Source: Beijerinckia mobilis | Lineage (GTDB): Bacteria; Pseudomonadota; Alphaproteobacteria; Rhizobiales; Beijerinckiaceae | Direction of reading: 5' to 3' | Assembly (NCBI RefSeq): GCF_000745425.1 | Contig: NZ_JQJH01000018.1 | Coordinates: forward strand, 1 to 64,000 | DNA: 64,000 bases | Shown: one piece after another, positions 46,747 to 56,505 of the stretch | How the letters are laid out: each line of letters opens with the position of its first letter | How positions within the stretch are numbered: position 1 is the first letter of the stretch | The notes under the pieces: model-generated | The model's input: only the letters and a program-made list of their open reading frames with translations | What the model was told of the DNA's origin: nothing | Databases searched by the model: none | Program-made: the position numbers and the translations under genes

Positions 46747-48618
46747 ATGGGAACCAAACGATCCCTGCCCGCGGCAATAGTCTTGGCCAGCGGGGCCGTC
46801 TTGCTACTCGCTCCTTTTCATCCGCCAATTCTTGGATCGCTCCTTGATTCATTCCTGGCCGTTCCGGCGCGGGCACAGGCATCCCACGCCTATGCCAAGG
46901 ATCTGGTCATCGAAGCCGGAGCGACGACCTATCGCATCAAGCAGCTCGATCTTTCCGGAACGGCACTGCAATCGGCGGATCTCGCGGCCCTGTTCGATCC
47001 CAAAAATCCCCGCTCCTTGCAGGAAAGACTGCAACAATTGGGTGCGGGCGCGCTCACGGCGCCGGAAGTCATCGCGGAAACGAAGCGCGATGGCTATGTT
47101 CAGACGGTGATCTATCGCAACGTCTCACTGAATACGCTTGAAGCCGGCCGCGCGACTGCGGCGCGGATCAACCGGACGGAGCTCAAACTCGCCGGCCCCA
47201 ACGGAACCATCGAAGGCACCTACGGCGCGGTCAAAGCAAGCGGGATCGATCTCACTTTGGCAGCGCAAATGCTGGGTGCCAATGTCAGCGCCGGAAGCGA
47301 TAAGACCGTGGCGCGCGCGCCCTTTCTCGAGACATTGGAAATCAGCGACGTCCAGCTCGCCAATCAGGAAGCCCATTCACGCCTCACCATCGAGGCCTTG
47401 CGTGCCCGCGACATCAAGGCACAGGCTCCCGCCACGGCGCCTTCCACCGAACCGCATATGGCGGAGAGCAAGGAGGCCGGAGCCAAAGGCCTACTCGACA
47501 AGGACCAGCCAGCGGTGCCGGGCGCTTTCGACAATCTCGCCGGCACTTTGCCCGCCAGTCTCGATATCGGCGCAATGGAAGCCGACAAGCTCGATCTCGT
47601 CCTGACCAATCCGCAGAACCAGCCGCTGCATCTCAGCTTCGCCAAAGGCGCGTTCACCAATTATTCGGCCTTTACCTTCGGAACGGTGCATCTCCAGGAT
47701 GTCGGCCTGCAATCCCCGGCACTCGCTTTCACCCTGCAGGATCTGGCCTTGCGCGACGTCGATTTCACGACGGTCCGCACACTCCTGCGAGAAGCCACCG
47801 AAAACAATACGATGATTGGCCTGCAGGCGATCCTGCCACGGGTCGACCAGCTTGATCTCGCCAAACTCGACGTCAGCAAATTCGGCGAGAAGGTTCCGGC
47901 AACCGACCAGGATCCGGGCCGCGATCCCTTGTCCTTCAAGGTCGAGCACCTGCACACCGAGCGCTCACAACCTTTCGAGGAAATGCCGACCAGAATTGAC
48001 GGGACGATCACCCATTTGCTCGTCGATCTCGACAAAAACCATAGTGGCCTGTTCAAGGATCTCGCAAGCTTCGGCTACAAGGCCCTTGATCTTTCGAGCC
48101 AGCTCGCGGTCGTCTGGACGCCCGACAAACAGCAATTGAATGTCGATAATGTCATTGACGCGAAGAACATGGGCAAGGTGACACTCTCCGCTTTGCTGAC
48201 CAATATCTCCAAACAATTCTTCTCGTCGAAGGATGTCGAGACGACCCGGCACGCTACCGAAGCCGCCCGGCTCAAATCAGCAGAACTGACCATCGACAAT
48301 GATGGAATTTTCGACAAATTCCTATCCCAGCAGGCGCAGGCTCAAAACAAGCCCCTCGCCGATTTGAAGAGATCCTATACGAGCGCCGCAGCCGTCGTCG
48401 TGCCGATCCTTCTCGGCAATGGGCCAGGCGCCAAGCTCATCGGCGCCGCCGTATCAAAATTCATCGCCGATCCGAAGAAGCTTCACCTGCTGGCGACAAT
48501 GCCTGACGGCCTCACCCTGAAGGATGTCGATCTGATCCAGACGCCGGGCCTCCTGCTCGACAAGATCGAGATTCAGGTCTCGCACGAGTCGCAAACGGCA
48601 GCGCCACAGGCGCATTGA
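46747..48618 (+). CDS. exported protein of unknown function
   Basis: Protein of 623 residues with a signal peptide (AAIVLASGAVLLLAPF region, likely cut after RAQA). The body consists of repeated beta-like segments with LDLSG, LDLAKLDVSKFGEK and LKDVDL motifs, suggesting an extended or beta-helical fold, and it has no Cys. No family is recognised with confidence. The ATG at 46747 is chosen for the GAGG four bases upstream; ATG 46735 and GTG 46723 are alternatives. Codon use resembles the surrounding core genes, so it is probably resident. It stands alone, followed by a small protein gene 190 bp away. Confidence 0.75.
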   Translation: MGTKRSLPAAIVLASGAVLLLAPFHPPILGSLLDSFLAVPARAQASHAYAKDLVIEAGATTYRIKQLDLSGTALQSADLAALFDPKNPRSLQERLQQLGAGALTAPEVIAETKRDGYVQTVIYRNVSLNTLEAGRATAARINRTELKLAGPNGTIEGTYGAVKASGIDLTLAAQMLGANVSAGSDKTVARAPFLETLEISDVQLANQEAHSRLTIEALRARDIKAQAPATAPSTEPHMAESKEAGAKGLLDKDQPAVPGAFDNLAGTLPASLDIGAMEADKLDLVLTNPQNQPLHLSFAKGAFTNYSAFTFGTVHLQDVGLQSPALAFTLQDLALRDVDFTTVRTLLREATENNTMIGLQAILPRVDQLDLAKLDVSKFGEKVPATDQDPGRDPLSFKVEHLHTERSQPFEEMPTRIDGTITHLLVDLDKNHSGLFKDLASFGYKALDLSSQLAVVWTPDKQQLNVDNVIDAKNMGKVTLSALLTNISKQFFSSKDVETTRHATEAARLKSAELTIDNDGIFDKFLSQQAQAQNKPLADLKRSYTSAAAVVVPILLGNGPGAKLIGAAVSKFIADPKKLHLLATMPDGLTLKDVDLIQTPGLLLDKIEIQVSHESQTAAPQAH

Positions 48619-48808
48619 CGCCTGCCATCACGTCTCTTCGTTTGGCCCACGGAAGCCCGAGGGCCATCGGAGCAGCCACGGTCAGGCTTGTGGCATCCGG
48701 CATGCTGGGACGGCATTGCGGCTTCCTGCTTCCAACCTGCCTACTGGCATGTCTTTCGGAGGTAGTGTATGCCGCACCTGCTTTTCCAGTTTTATTGTGG
48801 AGACCAAG

Positions 48809-49042
48809 GTGGCTACCCTTCCCAAAATCGAATTCGAGGTCGGCGGCAAGACGATCGAGGCATTCACACTCGATGATCTCGCCAATGGCAGCCTCGAGAT
48901 CATGTTCATCGACAAGGAAACCCAGAAAGGCCTCGCCAGCTACACGGTGCAGAACAACAAGTTCAAGGCCAAGAATTCCACCTACGACATTACGAAGTTC
49001 TTTGAATTCGCCGTCGAGGAATTCAAATCCGTCGGCCTTTGA
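48809..49042 (+). CDS. small protein of unknown function
   Basis: 77 residues, acidic, beginning VATLPKIEFEVGGKTIEAF and ending FAVEEFKSVGL. No signal peptide or membrane helix. Regular alternation suggests a mixed alpha/beta fold. The GTG at 48809 is preferred because GGAGA lies five bases upstream and the longer upstream reading is Cys-rich and unlike the rest. I do not recognise the family. Good codon use supports a real gene. Confidence 0.6.
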   Translation: MATLPKIEFEVGGKTIEAFTLDDLANGSLEIMFIDKETQKGLASYTVQNNKFKAKNSTYDITKFFEFAVEEFKSVGL

Positions 49043-49068
49043 TAGCGACGGGCGATGATCGAATTCTC

Positions 49069-49201
49069 ATCGCCCTTCGGCTCCCCTGATTGCGAGCGGC
49101 CCGCAATCCCGACCGAGAATTATGACAGCGCGTCATCCGGCGCTCTGGCTTGACTCTTCCACAAAGACAAAGCCCTTGCCTCCCTGGGAAGCAAGGGCTT
49201 T
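49069..49201. terminator. possible hairpin between two small convergent genes
   Basis: AAAGCCCTTGC (49169-49179) pairs perfectly with GCAAGGGCTTT (49191-49201) around an 11-base loop. It lies between the convergent genes ending at 49042 and 49297. The T-tract is poor on both strands, so terminator function is uncertain. Confidence 0.45.
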
Positions 49202-49296
49202 GATGTTTATAGGACTAGCGTGATACGAATGATTGCTCCGGATGGCGCCAACATTTGCGCACCCGGACGCTTACCGCTTCGTATCGAGAAGCGGGA

Positions 49297-49533
49297 TTAT
49301 TCCGGCTCCTTGTAGCGCCCAGCCTCGCCCGGCTTGAGACCCAGTTGCTCGAAGGTCTCTTTCGGCAGATCAATGACCATGGAAACGATGTGATCATCGG
49401 TCAGATTGAATGTCTTGATGACAGTGAGAACCGCGTCATTCTCGCCGGGCACCCAGGAAGCATAGAGCTCGACATCCTGCTCGCCATCAGCCGGATTGCC
49501 AGACGTCACTTGAATAAGCCAGCCTTCGAACAT
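49297..49533 (-). CDS. small acidic protein of unknown function
   Basis: 78 residues, starting MFEGWLIQVTSGNPADGEQDVELYASWVPG and ending in an acidic GRYKEPE. No leader and no membrane helix. An AGGGAAGAG site lies just before the ATG, which supports expression. The family is not recognised. It is convergent with the small gene ending at 49042. Confidence 0.6.
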   Translation of the reverse strand: MFEGWLIQVTSGNPADGEQDVELYASWVPGENDAVLTVIKTFNLTDDHIVSMVIDLPKETFEQLGLKPGEAGRYKEPE

Positions 49534-49869
49534 CTTCTCTTCCCTATATTGAGCCTACTCTTCAGATTCAGAGGTACGGCCGCAAAGACCTAATTTTGCT
49601 CACTGGATTCGCCGGGTCCTTGCCGCTCTCATCGTTACGCGATCGACCCAACCTCGTCCAAATGCAGCAAAATCGGTGCCGGGTCACTCGGGGTCACTCG
49701 GCCGGGCCGCATCAGGAACACCTGCCATCGGACGGCGCCCGATCGCCATTTGCGTCATTGCAACCAAACGGGACAAGTCACGCGAGATAAACCCGGCAAG
49801 CTTACGCCGGGGGCCTTGAGCATTTTCAGGCGGAGCAGTTCGAAAAAATCCGAATATGCTCTGGCCCAG
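49534..49869. other. intergenic region with short repeats
   Basis: About 335 bases without a gene. It contains a perfect tandem 10-mer GGGTCACTCG twice (49681-49700) and a member of the dispersed repeat family (49818-49861). Confidence 0.5.
49818..49861. repeat. dispersed palindromic repeat, copy 5
   Basis: GAGCATTTTC at the left and ATATGCTC at the right flank an inner inverted pair CAGTTCGAAAAAATCCGAATA. It begins seven bases before the end region of the small gene at 49870. Confidence 0.55.
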
Positions 49870-50166
49870 TCATCTGACCCACCAATAGTCCCGCTGCACG
49901 GGATAATGGTAATATTTCAGCCAATTCGCCTGAACGCTCGCCGCAGCACCGGGATGCGCCGGACCATACATCACATAATTATCGATCGGCAAACGGCGCC
50001 GTTCGTCTTCATGAATGCGGGCGATAATGCCTTCGACCTGGGCACCGAGATCGAGCGCTTCGGCGACGAGCGTGGCGTCCCAATCGAACGCCGCATTGGC
50101 CAGGGTTTTGCGCAAGATCTCGGGCAGCCTGTCAAAGCAATCGAACTGCTTCTTCAAATGTCCCAT
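49870..50166 (-). CDS. small protein resembling the DUF6525 type
   Basis: 98 residues, cytoplasmic. The sequence FDRLPEILRKTLANAAFDWDATLVAEAL followed by a basic turn and MYGPAHPGAA resembles the pattern of small alphaproteobacterial proteins with RLP...LRxxLxxA and a late GPxHPAA motif (DUF6525-like; from memory, not tested). The C-terminus is aromatic (NWLKYYHYPVQRDYWW). GAGG lies six bases before the ATG. Function unknown. Confidence 0.55.
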   Translation of the reverse strand: MGHLKKQFDCFDRLPEILRKTLANAAFDWDATLVAEALDLGAQVEGIIARIHEDERRRLPIDNYVMYGPAHPGAAASVQANWLKYYHYPVQRDYWWVR

Positions 50167-50435
50167 GCGGTGCCTCGATTTCTTGCATGGCGCATAGGGA
50201 GCATCTCAGACCGTCTGAGCGCGATGAAACCGCCTGCCTTGCGGCTGGCGCCACGGTCCGCATGCAAACCTCGGCGCCCACCGGGAAGCTATCACCGTTT
50301 CATCCTCCCATGAGGAATAGTTCCCATGCATTTTTCGCGCGAGAATGGACCACGCCTGAAATCTCCTCCCAAAGCAGGCAGTATCGGGCAGGCGCGCGCG
50401 GATGCGCGAAATCAGAAATCCGTCCAATCTCCGGA

Positions 50436-52289
50436 CTATATGCGCGGTTTCTGGTCGAGATCGCGCACCGCGCCACGTGCCGCGCTCGTGGTGAAGGCGG
50501 CATAGGCGCGCAGAGCCGTCGAGACATGGCGCTCTCTCGCGCGCGGCTTGAAGCCCGCGGCGCCGAGTGCCTCCATCGCCGCGCGGCGGCGGGCCAGTTC
50601 AGCATCCGGCACGGCGAGAACGAGTGACCGCGCCTTGATATCGATTTCGATCCGGTCGCCATCTTCGACGAGCGCGATCATGCCGCCCTCCGCCGCCTCC
50701 GGCGAGACGTGACCTATCGAAAGCCCGGAAGTACCGCCGGAAAACCGCCCGTCGGTGATGAGCGCGCAGGCCTTGCCGAGACCCTTCGATTTCAGATAGC
50801 TCGTCGGATAGAGCATTTCCTGCATGCCGGGACCACCACGCGGACCCTCATAGCGGATGACGACCACATCGCCAGCGACGATCCTACCGGAAAGGATCGC
50901 CTCCACGGCGCTATCCTGGCTTTCGAAAACCCGAGCCGGCCCGGCAAAGGTCAAAATGCTCTCATCGACGCCAGCGGTCTTCACGATCGAGCCATCCTCG
51001 GCCAGATTGCCATAGAGCACGGCGAGGCCGCCATCCTGCGAGAAAGCATGGGCCGAATCGCGGATCACCCCGGCCTCTCGGTCGAGATCGAGCGCCTCAT
51101 AGCGCTTCTCCTGGCTGAAGGCCTGGGTGGTCGGCACATTGCCCGGGGCCGCTTTATAAAAAGTCTGCACCATTTCGCTATTGCTGCGGCGGACATCCCA
51201 GCGCATCAGCGCTTCACCGAGATTCGCCGCATGAACGGTCGGCAAATCGGCATGGATGAGCCTGGCGCGATCGAGCTCGCCGAGAATGCCCATAATGCCA
51301 CCCGCCCGATGCACATCCTCCATATGCACGTCATTCTTCGCCGGAGCCACCTTGCACAGGCAGGGCACGCGGCGCGACAGACCGTCGATATCCGCCATGG
51401 TGAAAGGCACACCCGCCTCATAAGCGGCAGCCAGGAGATGCAGCACCGTATTGGTGGAACCGCCCATGGCGATGTCGAGCGTCATGGCGTTCTCGAAAGC
51501 CTTGAACGAGGCAATGGAACGCGGCAGCACGGAGACATCATTCTGTTCATAATAACGGCGCGCGAGATCGACGATCAGATGGCCGGCCTCGACGAAAAGC
51601 CGTTTGCGGTCACCATGGGTGGCAAGCAGCGATCCATTGCCCGGCAGCGAAAGGCCAAGCGCCTCGGTCAGGCAGTTCATGGAATTGGCGGTGAACATGC
51701 CGGAACAGGAACCGCAGGTCGGACAGGCAGAGCGTTCGATGACGGCGACATCCTCAGCGCTTACCTTGTCATCAGCGGCGGCAACCATGGCGTCGACGAG
51801 ATCGAGCGCCACCTGCTTGCCACCGACCTGCGCTTTGCCGGCCTCCATCGGGCCGCCGGAGACGAAGATCGCTGGAATGTTGAGCCGCAGCGCCGCCATC
51901 AACATGCCGGGGGTGATCTTGTCGCAATTGGATATGCACACCAGAGCATCGGCGCAATGGGCATTGACCATATATTCGACGCTATCGGCAATGAGCTCGC
52001 GCGACGGCAGGCTGTAGAGCATGCCGTCATGCCCCATGGCGATCCCGTCATCGACGGCGATTGTGTTGAATTCCTTGGCGATGCCGCCCGCCTTCTCGAT
52101 CTCGCCGGCGACGAGCTGGCCGAGATCCTTGAGATGCACGTGGCCCGGCACGAATTGCGTGAAGGAATTGGCAATCGCGATAATCGGCTTGCCGAAATCC
52201 TCATCCTTGACACCCGTCGCCCGCCACAGGCCGCGAGCGCCGGCCATATTGCGGCCATGGGTGGTGGTGCGGGAACGATAAGCGGGCAT
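50436..52289 (-). CDS. ilvD: dihydroxy-acid dehydratase
   Basis: Iron-sulfur enzyme of 617 residues that dehydrates 2,3-dihydroxy acids in valine, leucine and isoleucine synthesis. The start [20 protein letters not shown] is the canonical one, with AGAGGTTG upstream. Cluster cysteines are in [11 protein letters not shown] and [19 protein letters not shown]. Further blocks are [25 protein letters not shown] and [23 protein letters not shown]. Length and motifs are complete. It is transcribed alone. Confidence 0.97.
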   Translation of the reverse strand: MPAYRSRTTTHGRNMAGARGLWRATGVKDEDFGKPIIAIANSFTQFVPGHVHLKDLGQLVAGEIEKAGGIAKEFNTIAVDDGIAMGHDGMLYSLPSRELIADSVEYMVNAHCADALVCISNCDKITPGMLMAALRLNIPAIFVSGGPMEAGKAQVGGKQVALDLVDAMVAAADDKVSAEDVAVIERSACPTCGSCSGMFTANSMNCLTEALGLSLPGNGSLLATHGDRKRLFVEAGHLIVDLARRYYEQNDVSVLPRSIASFKAFENAMTLDIAMGGSTNTVLHLLAAAYEAGVPFTMADIDGLSRRVPCLCKVAPAKNDVHMEDVHRAGGIMGILGELDRARLIHADLPTVHAANLGEALMRWDVRRSNSEMVQTFYKAAPGNVPTTQAFSQEKRYEALDLDREAGVIRDSAHAFSQDGGLAVLYGNLAEDGSIVKTAGVDESILTFAGPARVFESQDSAVEAILSGRIVAGDVVVIRYEGPRGGPGMQEMLYPTSYLKSKGLGKACALITDGRFSGGTSGLSIGHVSPEAAEGGMIALVEDGDRIEIDIKARSLVLAVPDAELARRRAAMEALGAAGFKPRARERHVSTALRAYAAFTTSAARGAVRDLDQKPRI

Positions 52290-52793
52290 GGGCAACCTCT
52301 GATATGCACCGGCAATCACCGCCTGGCGCATGCGGAAGGAAATGGGCCGGACAGGCAATCGGCGCTTGCAAAGCCCCGCTGCATCCCATCGCCAAACGGT
52401 AACGCCGCACGAAGGTTCGATCCGTGCGCGCAGGTCCGAAGAGGCGCGAAAGGTGCGAAGATGCCCCAATTCCGGCGCTGACCTGCCGAAAGCGGGCGCA
52501 AAAGGCTCGTCAAGCGGCAAGGTCGCCCGTCTTTACACCATCGGACATTGGAATGAAATCATTCCATACCATCCAAATCCGCACGCTTTCGATCCGCACG
52601 GCACCGCGCTAAGTCAGTGTATGGCAAAGAATTTGCGCCGCCTCATTCCATGTCTCGTTGATCCCAACAAGACCCGGCGGTAAGCCACCGCCCCGCCGTC
52701 GTGGGGGCTTGATATTATTGACTTCCCCTCAAAGGCTTCGCAGCCAATGCCCTCACGAAATCCCTGCCAGGCCCGAGCCAGGAAAATGCCGCC
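52290..52793. other. intergenic region upstream of ilvD
   Basis: About 500 bases between the divergent ilvD and a methyltransferase gene. I see no leader peptide with runs of branched-chain codons and no terminator/antiterminator pair; nothing else is recognised. Confidence 0.45.
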
Positions 52794-53447
52794 ATGAGCG
52801 ATCTGCCTGATGAACAAAGCCGCGATCCGGATTTGCCGGAACTTTCCGCCAATGCCTTCCTCAAGCAGGATGATGCGCCGGACGAAGCCTTTTATGCCGC
52901 GCCGCGCTTCGTTGCCCATATCGACGCTCCGGCGATTGCGGCCGTCACCGAACTCTACCGGGAATGCATTCCACAGAACGCCAAAGTGCTTGATCTCATG
53001 TCGAGCTGGATTTCCCATCTGCCATCGGATGCAGCCTATGCCGAGGTCATCGGCCATGGCATGAATGCGATGGAATTAAAGGCCAATCCGCGCCTGACCC
53101 GCTTCTTCGTGCAGAATCTCAATATGGATCCGCTGCTTCCGCTTGATACGCAGACGCTTGACGCGGCGCTGATCTGCGTGTCCATCCAATATCTGCAAAA
53201 GCCCGTCGCCGTGCTGCGGGAAATCCGCCGAGCCCTGCGCCCGGGCGCGCCAGTGCTCATCACCTTTTCCAACCGCTGCTTTCCGACCAAGGCCGTCACC
53301 GTCTGGCAGGCAATGGAGGATGCAGCCCATTGCAATCTCATCACGCTCTATCTGGAGCGTGCGGGCTTTGCGACGGCGGAAGCCCGCACGCTCTGCCAAG
53401 GGGGGCGCGGGGCCGATCCGCTTTGGGCCGTGATCGGCCGCACCTGA
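52794..53447 (+). CDS. class I SAM-dependent methyltransferase
   Basis: Cytoplasmic protein of 217 residues. The fold resembles class I methyltransferases: AKVLDLMSSWISHLP replaces the usual Gly-rich motif I, then HGMNAMELKANPRL, ALICVSIQYL and REIRRALRPGAPVLITFSNRCFPTKAV. The last block is typical of this family. The LDLMSSWxSHLP form is a known variant in a family shared by bacteria and plants. The substrate is unknown. Its codon use matches the core genes. Confidence 0.8.
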   Translation: MSDLPDEQSRDPDLPELSANAFLKQDDAPDEAFYAAPRFVAHIDAPAIAAVTELYRECIPQNAKVLDLMSSWISHLPSDAAYAEVIGHGMNAMELKANPRLTRFFVQNLNMDPLLPLDTQTLDAALICVSIQYLQKPVAVLREIRRALRPGAPVLITFSNRCFPTKAVTVWQAMEDAAHCNLITLYLERAGFATAEARTLCQGGRGADPLWAVIGRT

Positions 53448-53502
53448 TAGCTGACAGGCGATGAGCACATCTCTTGCGCTCTCGGCTGGTCGGCAGACGC
53501 GT

Positions 53503-53570
53503 TAGAGCGTTTCGGATATATCCGGAAACGCTCCACGAAAGAAAATTAGAGTATTTTCAAAATGCTCTAA
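53503..53570. repeat. dispersed palindromic repeat, copy 6
   Basis: AGAGCGTTTCGGATATATCC followed by GGAAACGCTCC, then TTAGAGTATTTTCAAAATG followed by CTCTAA. The right edge provides the TAG stop codon of the tonB gene, so the repeat directly abuts the coding region. Confidence 0.75.
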
Positions 53571-54469
53571 TGAACGCTGAAACGCACCGGCGCCGACAGG
53601 CTGATCCTGCCGCCGCCAATTTCATCGGGCGGCGGCGGCAAGGGGCTCGCATTATGGACCATCTGGATCGCTGCATTGTCGAGCGCCGATGAGCCGGAAC
53701 TGCGCGTGACACGGGCCGCAAGAACATGCCCACCGCGATCGATGGTGAAAGAGATGCCGACAGTCCCCTGCACACCCGCCATCCGTTCACCATCAGGATA
53801 ATGTTTGTTGCGGGCAAGCTGCGCGAAGACACGGCTCTTCCAATCGTTGGAAGCAGCACCACCGCCACCACCACCGCCGCCATGACCACCGCCATAGCCC
53901 GTGCCCGCCCCGTTTCCGGAGCCGATGCCGCCGCCCTGGCCACCGCCTGAGCCGCCGGCATCCTTCGCCTTCACCTTGGTAGGCGTCCGCGTCGTGGATT
54001 GCAGCACTTTCTCTTTTTTGACGATCTTCTTCTTTGGCGGTGGCTTGACGATTTTCTTGACCGGCATCACCACATCCGCCTTCGGAACCGGAGGCGTCTC
54101 CGGCATCGGCACGACATCCGGCGGCGGCGGTTCCTGAACGTCCGGCGTCACATCCGGTTCGGGTGCGTCATGGGTTACCTGCGGCGCCGATTCCGTCTGC
54201 TCCTGCGGCGCGACATGTTCGGCATTGTTCTCGATACCTCCGCCTTCCCCGCCCTCGCCGCCGTCACCACCTGCCGTCCCGGCGCCGAGATCGATCATGA
54301 TGGCGGGCTCTGCCGCATTGAACGCCATCTGCTCGGGAGGCTGACGGATCAGCCAATAGAGAGCCGCAGCATGAACCAGGAGGACCAGCGCGGCGGCCGA
54401 TCCCCATTTGCCGAGATCCGGTCTCTCGTCATTGGACCCCAGAAAGGAGCGGTCGGAGACGAAACTCAT
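53567..54469 (-). CDS. tonB: TonB-type energy transducer
   Basis: Inner-membrane-anchored protein of 300 residues that transmits ExbB-ExbD energy to outer-membrane receptors. One N-terminal helix (AALVLLVHAAALYWLI) is followed by a Pro-rich spacer with PxP and Lys/Pro repeats (VKKIVKPPPKKKIVKKEK). A Gly-rich stretch of ~40 residues comes next. The C-terminal TonB domain has KHYPDGERMAGVQGTVGISFTI and a PLPPPPDEIGGG end. The start at 54469 has AGGAT upstream. Downstream of exbD in an exbB-exbD-tonB set. Confidence 0.9.
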   Translation of the reverse strand: MSFVSDRSFLGSNDERPDLGKWGSAAALVLLVHAAALYWLIRQPPEQMAFNAAEPAIMIDLGAGTAGGDGGEGGEGGGIENNAEHVAPQEQTESAPQVTHDAPEPDVTPDVQEPPPPDVVPMPETPPVPKADVVMPVKKIVKPPPKKKIVKKEKVLQSTTRTPTKVKAKDAGGSGGGQGGGIGSGNGAGTGYGGGHGGGGGGGGAASNDWKSRVFAQLARNKHYPDGERMAGVQGTVGISFTIDRGGHVLAARVTRSSGSSALDNAAIQMVHNASPLPPPPDEIGGGRISLSAPVRFSVH

Positions 54470-54629
54470 TGCATCATCCTGTTCATGCCACCAAGCAAAC
54501 CAAAGCCGAAGACACCCAATCACAGGCCAAGGTGTGAGAAATCCCAACGCTCTGTCCGAAATGGGCGAGAGAGGAGGGGTGAGCCGATCGCCAAAGCGGC
54601 GGCTTCTCCCAAGGCCCCGGTTCCACTCC

Positions 54630-55139
54630 CTACTGGGCAGCGGCGGGTGGCACCGAGCCGGAAGCGGGAGCGCTCGCCGCAGGTGCATTGGCGGGAGCAT
54701 TGGGCGTTGCCGCGGCACCAGGAACCTGTTCGAGACCAACGAGCGCAACCTTCAGATAGCCCGCAGCCCGCAATTTGTTCATCATGTCCATGAGATCGCC
54801 ATAGGGAACTGTCTTGTCCGCGCGGACAAAAATACGCTGATCACGATCCGAATGGGTCTTCGCATCCAGAGCGGAGGCAAGCCCGCCCGGCGGCACGACA
54901 ATTTCGCCGATATACATGGAATGATCGGGCTTCAATGTCAGAAACAGCGGCTTGTCCGGCCGTGGCGCCTGCTGCGCCGTCGAGGCCGGCAGGTCAACCT
55001 TGACATCGACTGTCGAGAGCGGCGCCGCCACCATGAAGATGATGAGCAGCACCAGAATGACATCAATGAACGGGGTGACATTGATATCGTGATTTTCCGG
55101 CAGGTCGTCGTCATTACCGGTCGAGAGTTTGGCGCCCAT
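54630..55139 (-). CDS. exbD: biopolymer transporter ExbD
   Basis: Membrane component of the TonB energising complex, 169 residues. Start MGAKLSTG; the N-terminal helix is HDINVTPFIDVILVLLIIFMV, with the essential proton-carrying Asp in FIDV. The periplasmic domain (DKPLFLTLKPDHSMYIG, RIFVRADKTVPYGDLMDMM) is typical. A Pro/Ala tail ends it. It follows exbB without a gap and precedes tonB by about 160 bp. Confidence 0.95.
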   Translation of the reverse strand: MGAKLSTGNDDDLPENHDINVTPFIDVILVLLIIFMVAAPLSTVDVKVDLPASTAQQAPRPDKPLFLTLKPDHSMYIGEIVVPPGGLASALDAKTHSDRDQRIFVRADKTVPYGDLMDMMNKLRAAGYLKVALVGLEQVPGAAATPNAPANAPAASAPASGSVPPAAAQ

Positions 55140-55140
55140 C

Positions 55141-56181
55141 TTATTCAGCCACCTGCCGCATTTGCGGAACGTGCCATTCCTTGTCACCACTTTCCGCGCG
55201 GTCGAGATCGCGCGAGAGATGCCGCAGCACCTCGGTCGAGGCATCACCGAGAATACCCTTGTAGCCGGCGATGGAGCGCGAGAAGACATTATAGATGACG
55301 ACAGCCGGAATAGCCGCGACGAGGCCGATCGCCGTCGCCTGCAAGGCCTCGGCAATACCCGGCGCCACCACGGCGAGATTGGTCGTGTTCGCTTTGGAAA
55401 TGCCGATGAAGCTGTTCATGATGCCCCAGACGGTGCCGAACAATCCGACGAAAGGACTCGTCGCGCCGATGGTGCCAAGGATGACGATGCCTCGCGTCAT
55501 CGTCCTCGTCGCACGCACCTCGATGCGGCTGAGGAGAGCGGTTGCGCGTTCCTTCACGCCTTCGGCGGGCAGTCCGCGCGACCTTTCGGCCTCGGAAATG
55601 GCACCACTCACGAGTTTTGCGACCACACCCTTGTTCAAACCGGGTGTATTCGCCAGATGCGCCTCCGCCTGACGCAAATTCTGCGCACCTGCGAGAATAT
55701 CGATTCCGCGGCCGAGATTACGCCCAGCTGCGGCGATTTCCAGCCATTTGGCGATGCCGATCGTCCAAGTCACGAGCGAGGCAAAAGCCAAACTGGACAT
55801 GACCGCTTTCACGATCAGATCGGCATTGAGGAACATGCCCCAGGGCGACAGATCATGCGGCAAGGTCGAGGGATCGACGGGCTCGATGATTTCTTCGATC
55901 ACCCGTGTCTTCGGCTCTTCGGCACCAGGCGGGGCCGTATCGACAGAATTTGGCGCCAACAGGTTCTGGGTGGGCGCATTCGGCGTTTCCGGGGAAGGAA
56001 CGGCAGCGGGGGCAGAAGCAGCGGATGAGGCCGCCTCCGACTGGGCAAGGGACTCAAAGGAAGTCAAAGCGACGGCAGCCGGCAGGAGACACACCAAAAC
56101 CGCCAGCAACCAGCCGGTCTGGCGCGGAATTCTCGGAAAGCGCCTATTGCGGCTCTGGCAGGCGCCTATTCGGTCATTCAT
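55141..56181 (-). CDS. exbB: TonB-system energizer ExbB
   Basis: Inner-membrane protein of 346 residues, three core helices. An N-terminal signal-like helix (GWLLAVLVCLLPAAVALTSF) and a Pro/Ala-rich periplasmic stretch precede the MotA/TolQ/ExbB domain, the usual arrangement in alphaproteobacteria. The core shows LVTWTIGIAKWLEI, RGIVILGTIGATSPFVGLFGTVWGIMNSF and EALQATAIGLVAAIPAVVIYN. GGAAGGAA precedes the ATG at 56181. First gene of exbB-exbD-tonB. Confidence 0.96.
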   Translation of the reverse strand: MNDRIGACQSRNRRFPRIPRQTGWLLAVLVCLLPAAVALTSFESLAQSEAASSAASAPAAVPSPETPNAPTQNLLAPNSVDTAPPGAEEPKTRVIEEIIEPVDPSTLPHDLSPWGMFLNADLIVKAVMSSLAFASLVTWTIGIAKWLEIAAAGRNLGRGIDILAGAQNLRQAEAHLANTPGLNKGVVAKLVSGAISEAERSRGLPAEGVKERATALLSRIEVRATRTMTRGIVILGTIGATSPFVGLFGTVWGIMNSFIGISKANTTNLAVVAPGIAEALQATAIGLVAAIPAVVIYNVFSRSIAGYKGILGDASTEVLRHLSRDLDRAESGDKEWHVPQMRQVAE

Positions 56182-56505
56182 CGCAATTCCTTCCAATTCA
56201 ATAATTCCGTGCTCGAATGCACCATCGCCCGCTTTACGCAAAGGCACATCTGACCCGCACCACCGTAGATCCAAATTCCTCACGCGTCCCAAAGGACGAA
56301 TTCCCACAAAAACCAGCAACATCCGTCCGCGATCAGCCCGTGATCGGCACAAGCCGATCAAATTGGCGTGACACGCCTCCCAGAGGGAGCGGACGCCGGG
56401 CATCGCTTCCCAGACGGGACTTGCAAGCGAGGTTACCCCGATTCCTCTCCCGATTCCTGGCCGATTTCCTGATAACGCCGCGGCCCGGCAAAGAGTTTAC
56501 GCGCC
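56182..56505. other. intergenic region between piuC-type gene and exbB
   Basis: About 325 bases. It is expected to carry the exbB promoter; no Fur, RirA or Irr motif was clear enough to call. Confidence 0.45.

Noticed and set aside
49681-49700. Tandem 10-mer as a possible CRISPR or regulatory array
   Set aside because: Only two copies with no spacer; most likely a simple duplication.
50709-52481. 590-codon open frame on the plus strand opposite ilvD
   Set aside because: It is the antisense shadow of ilvD, caused by high GC at third positions. No ribosome site or family motif.
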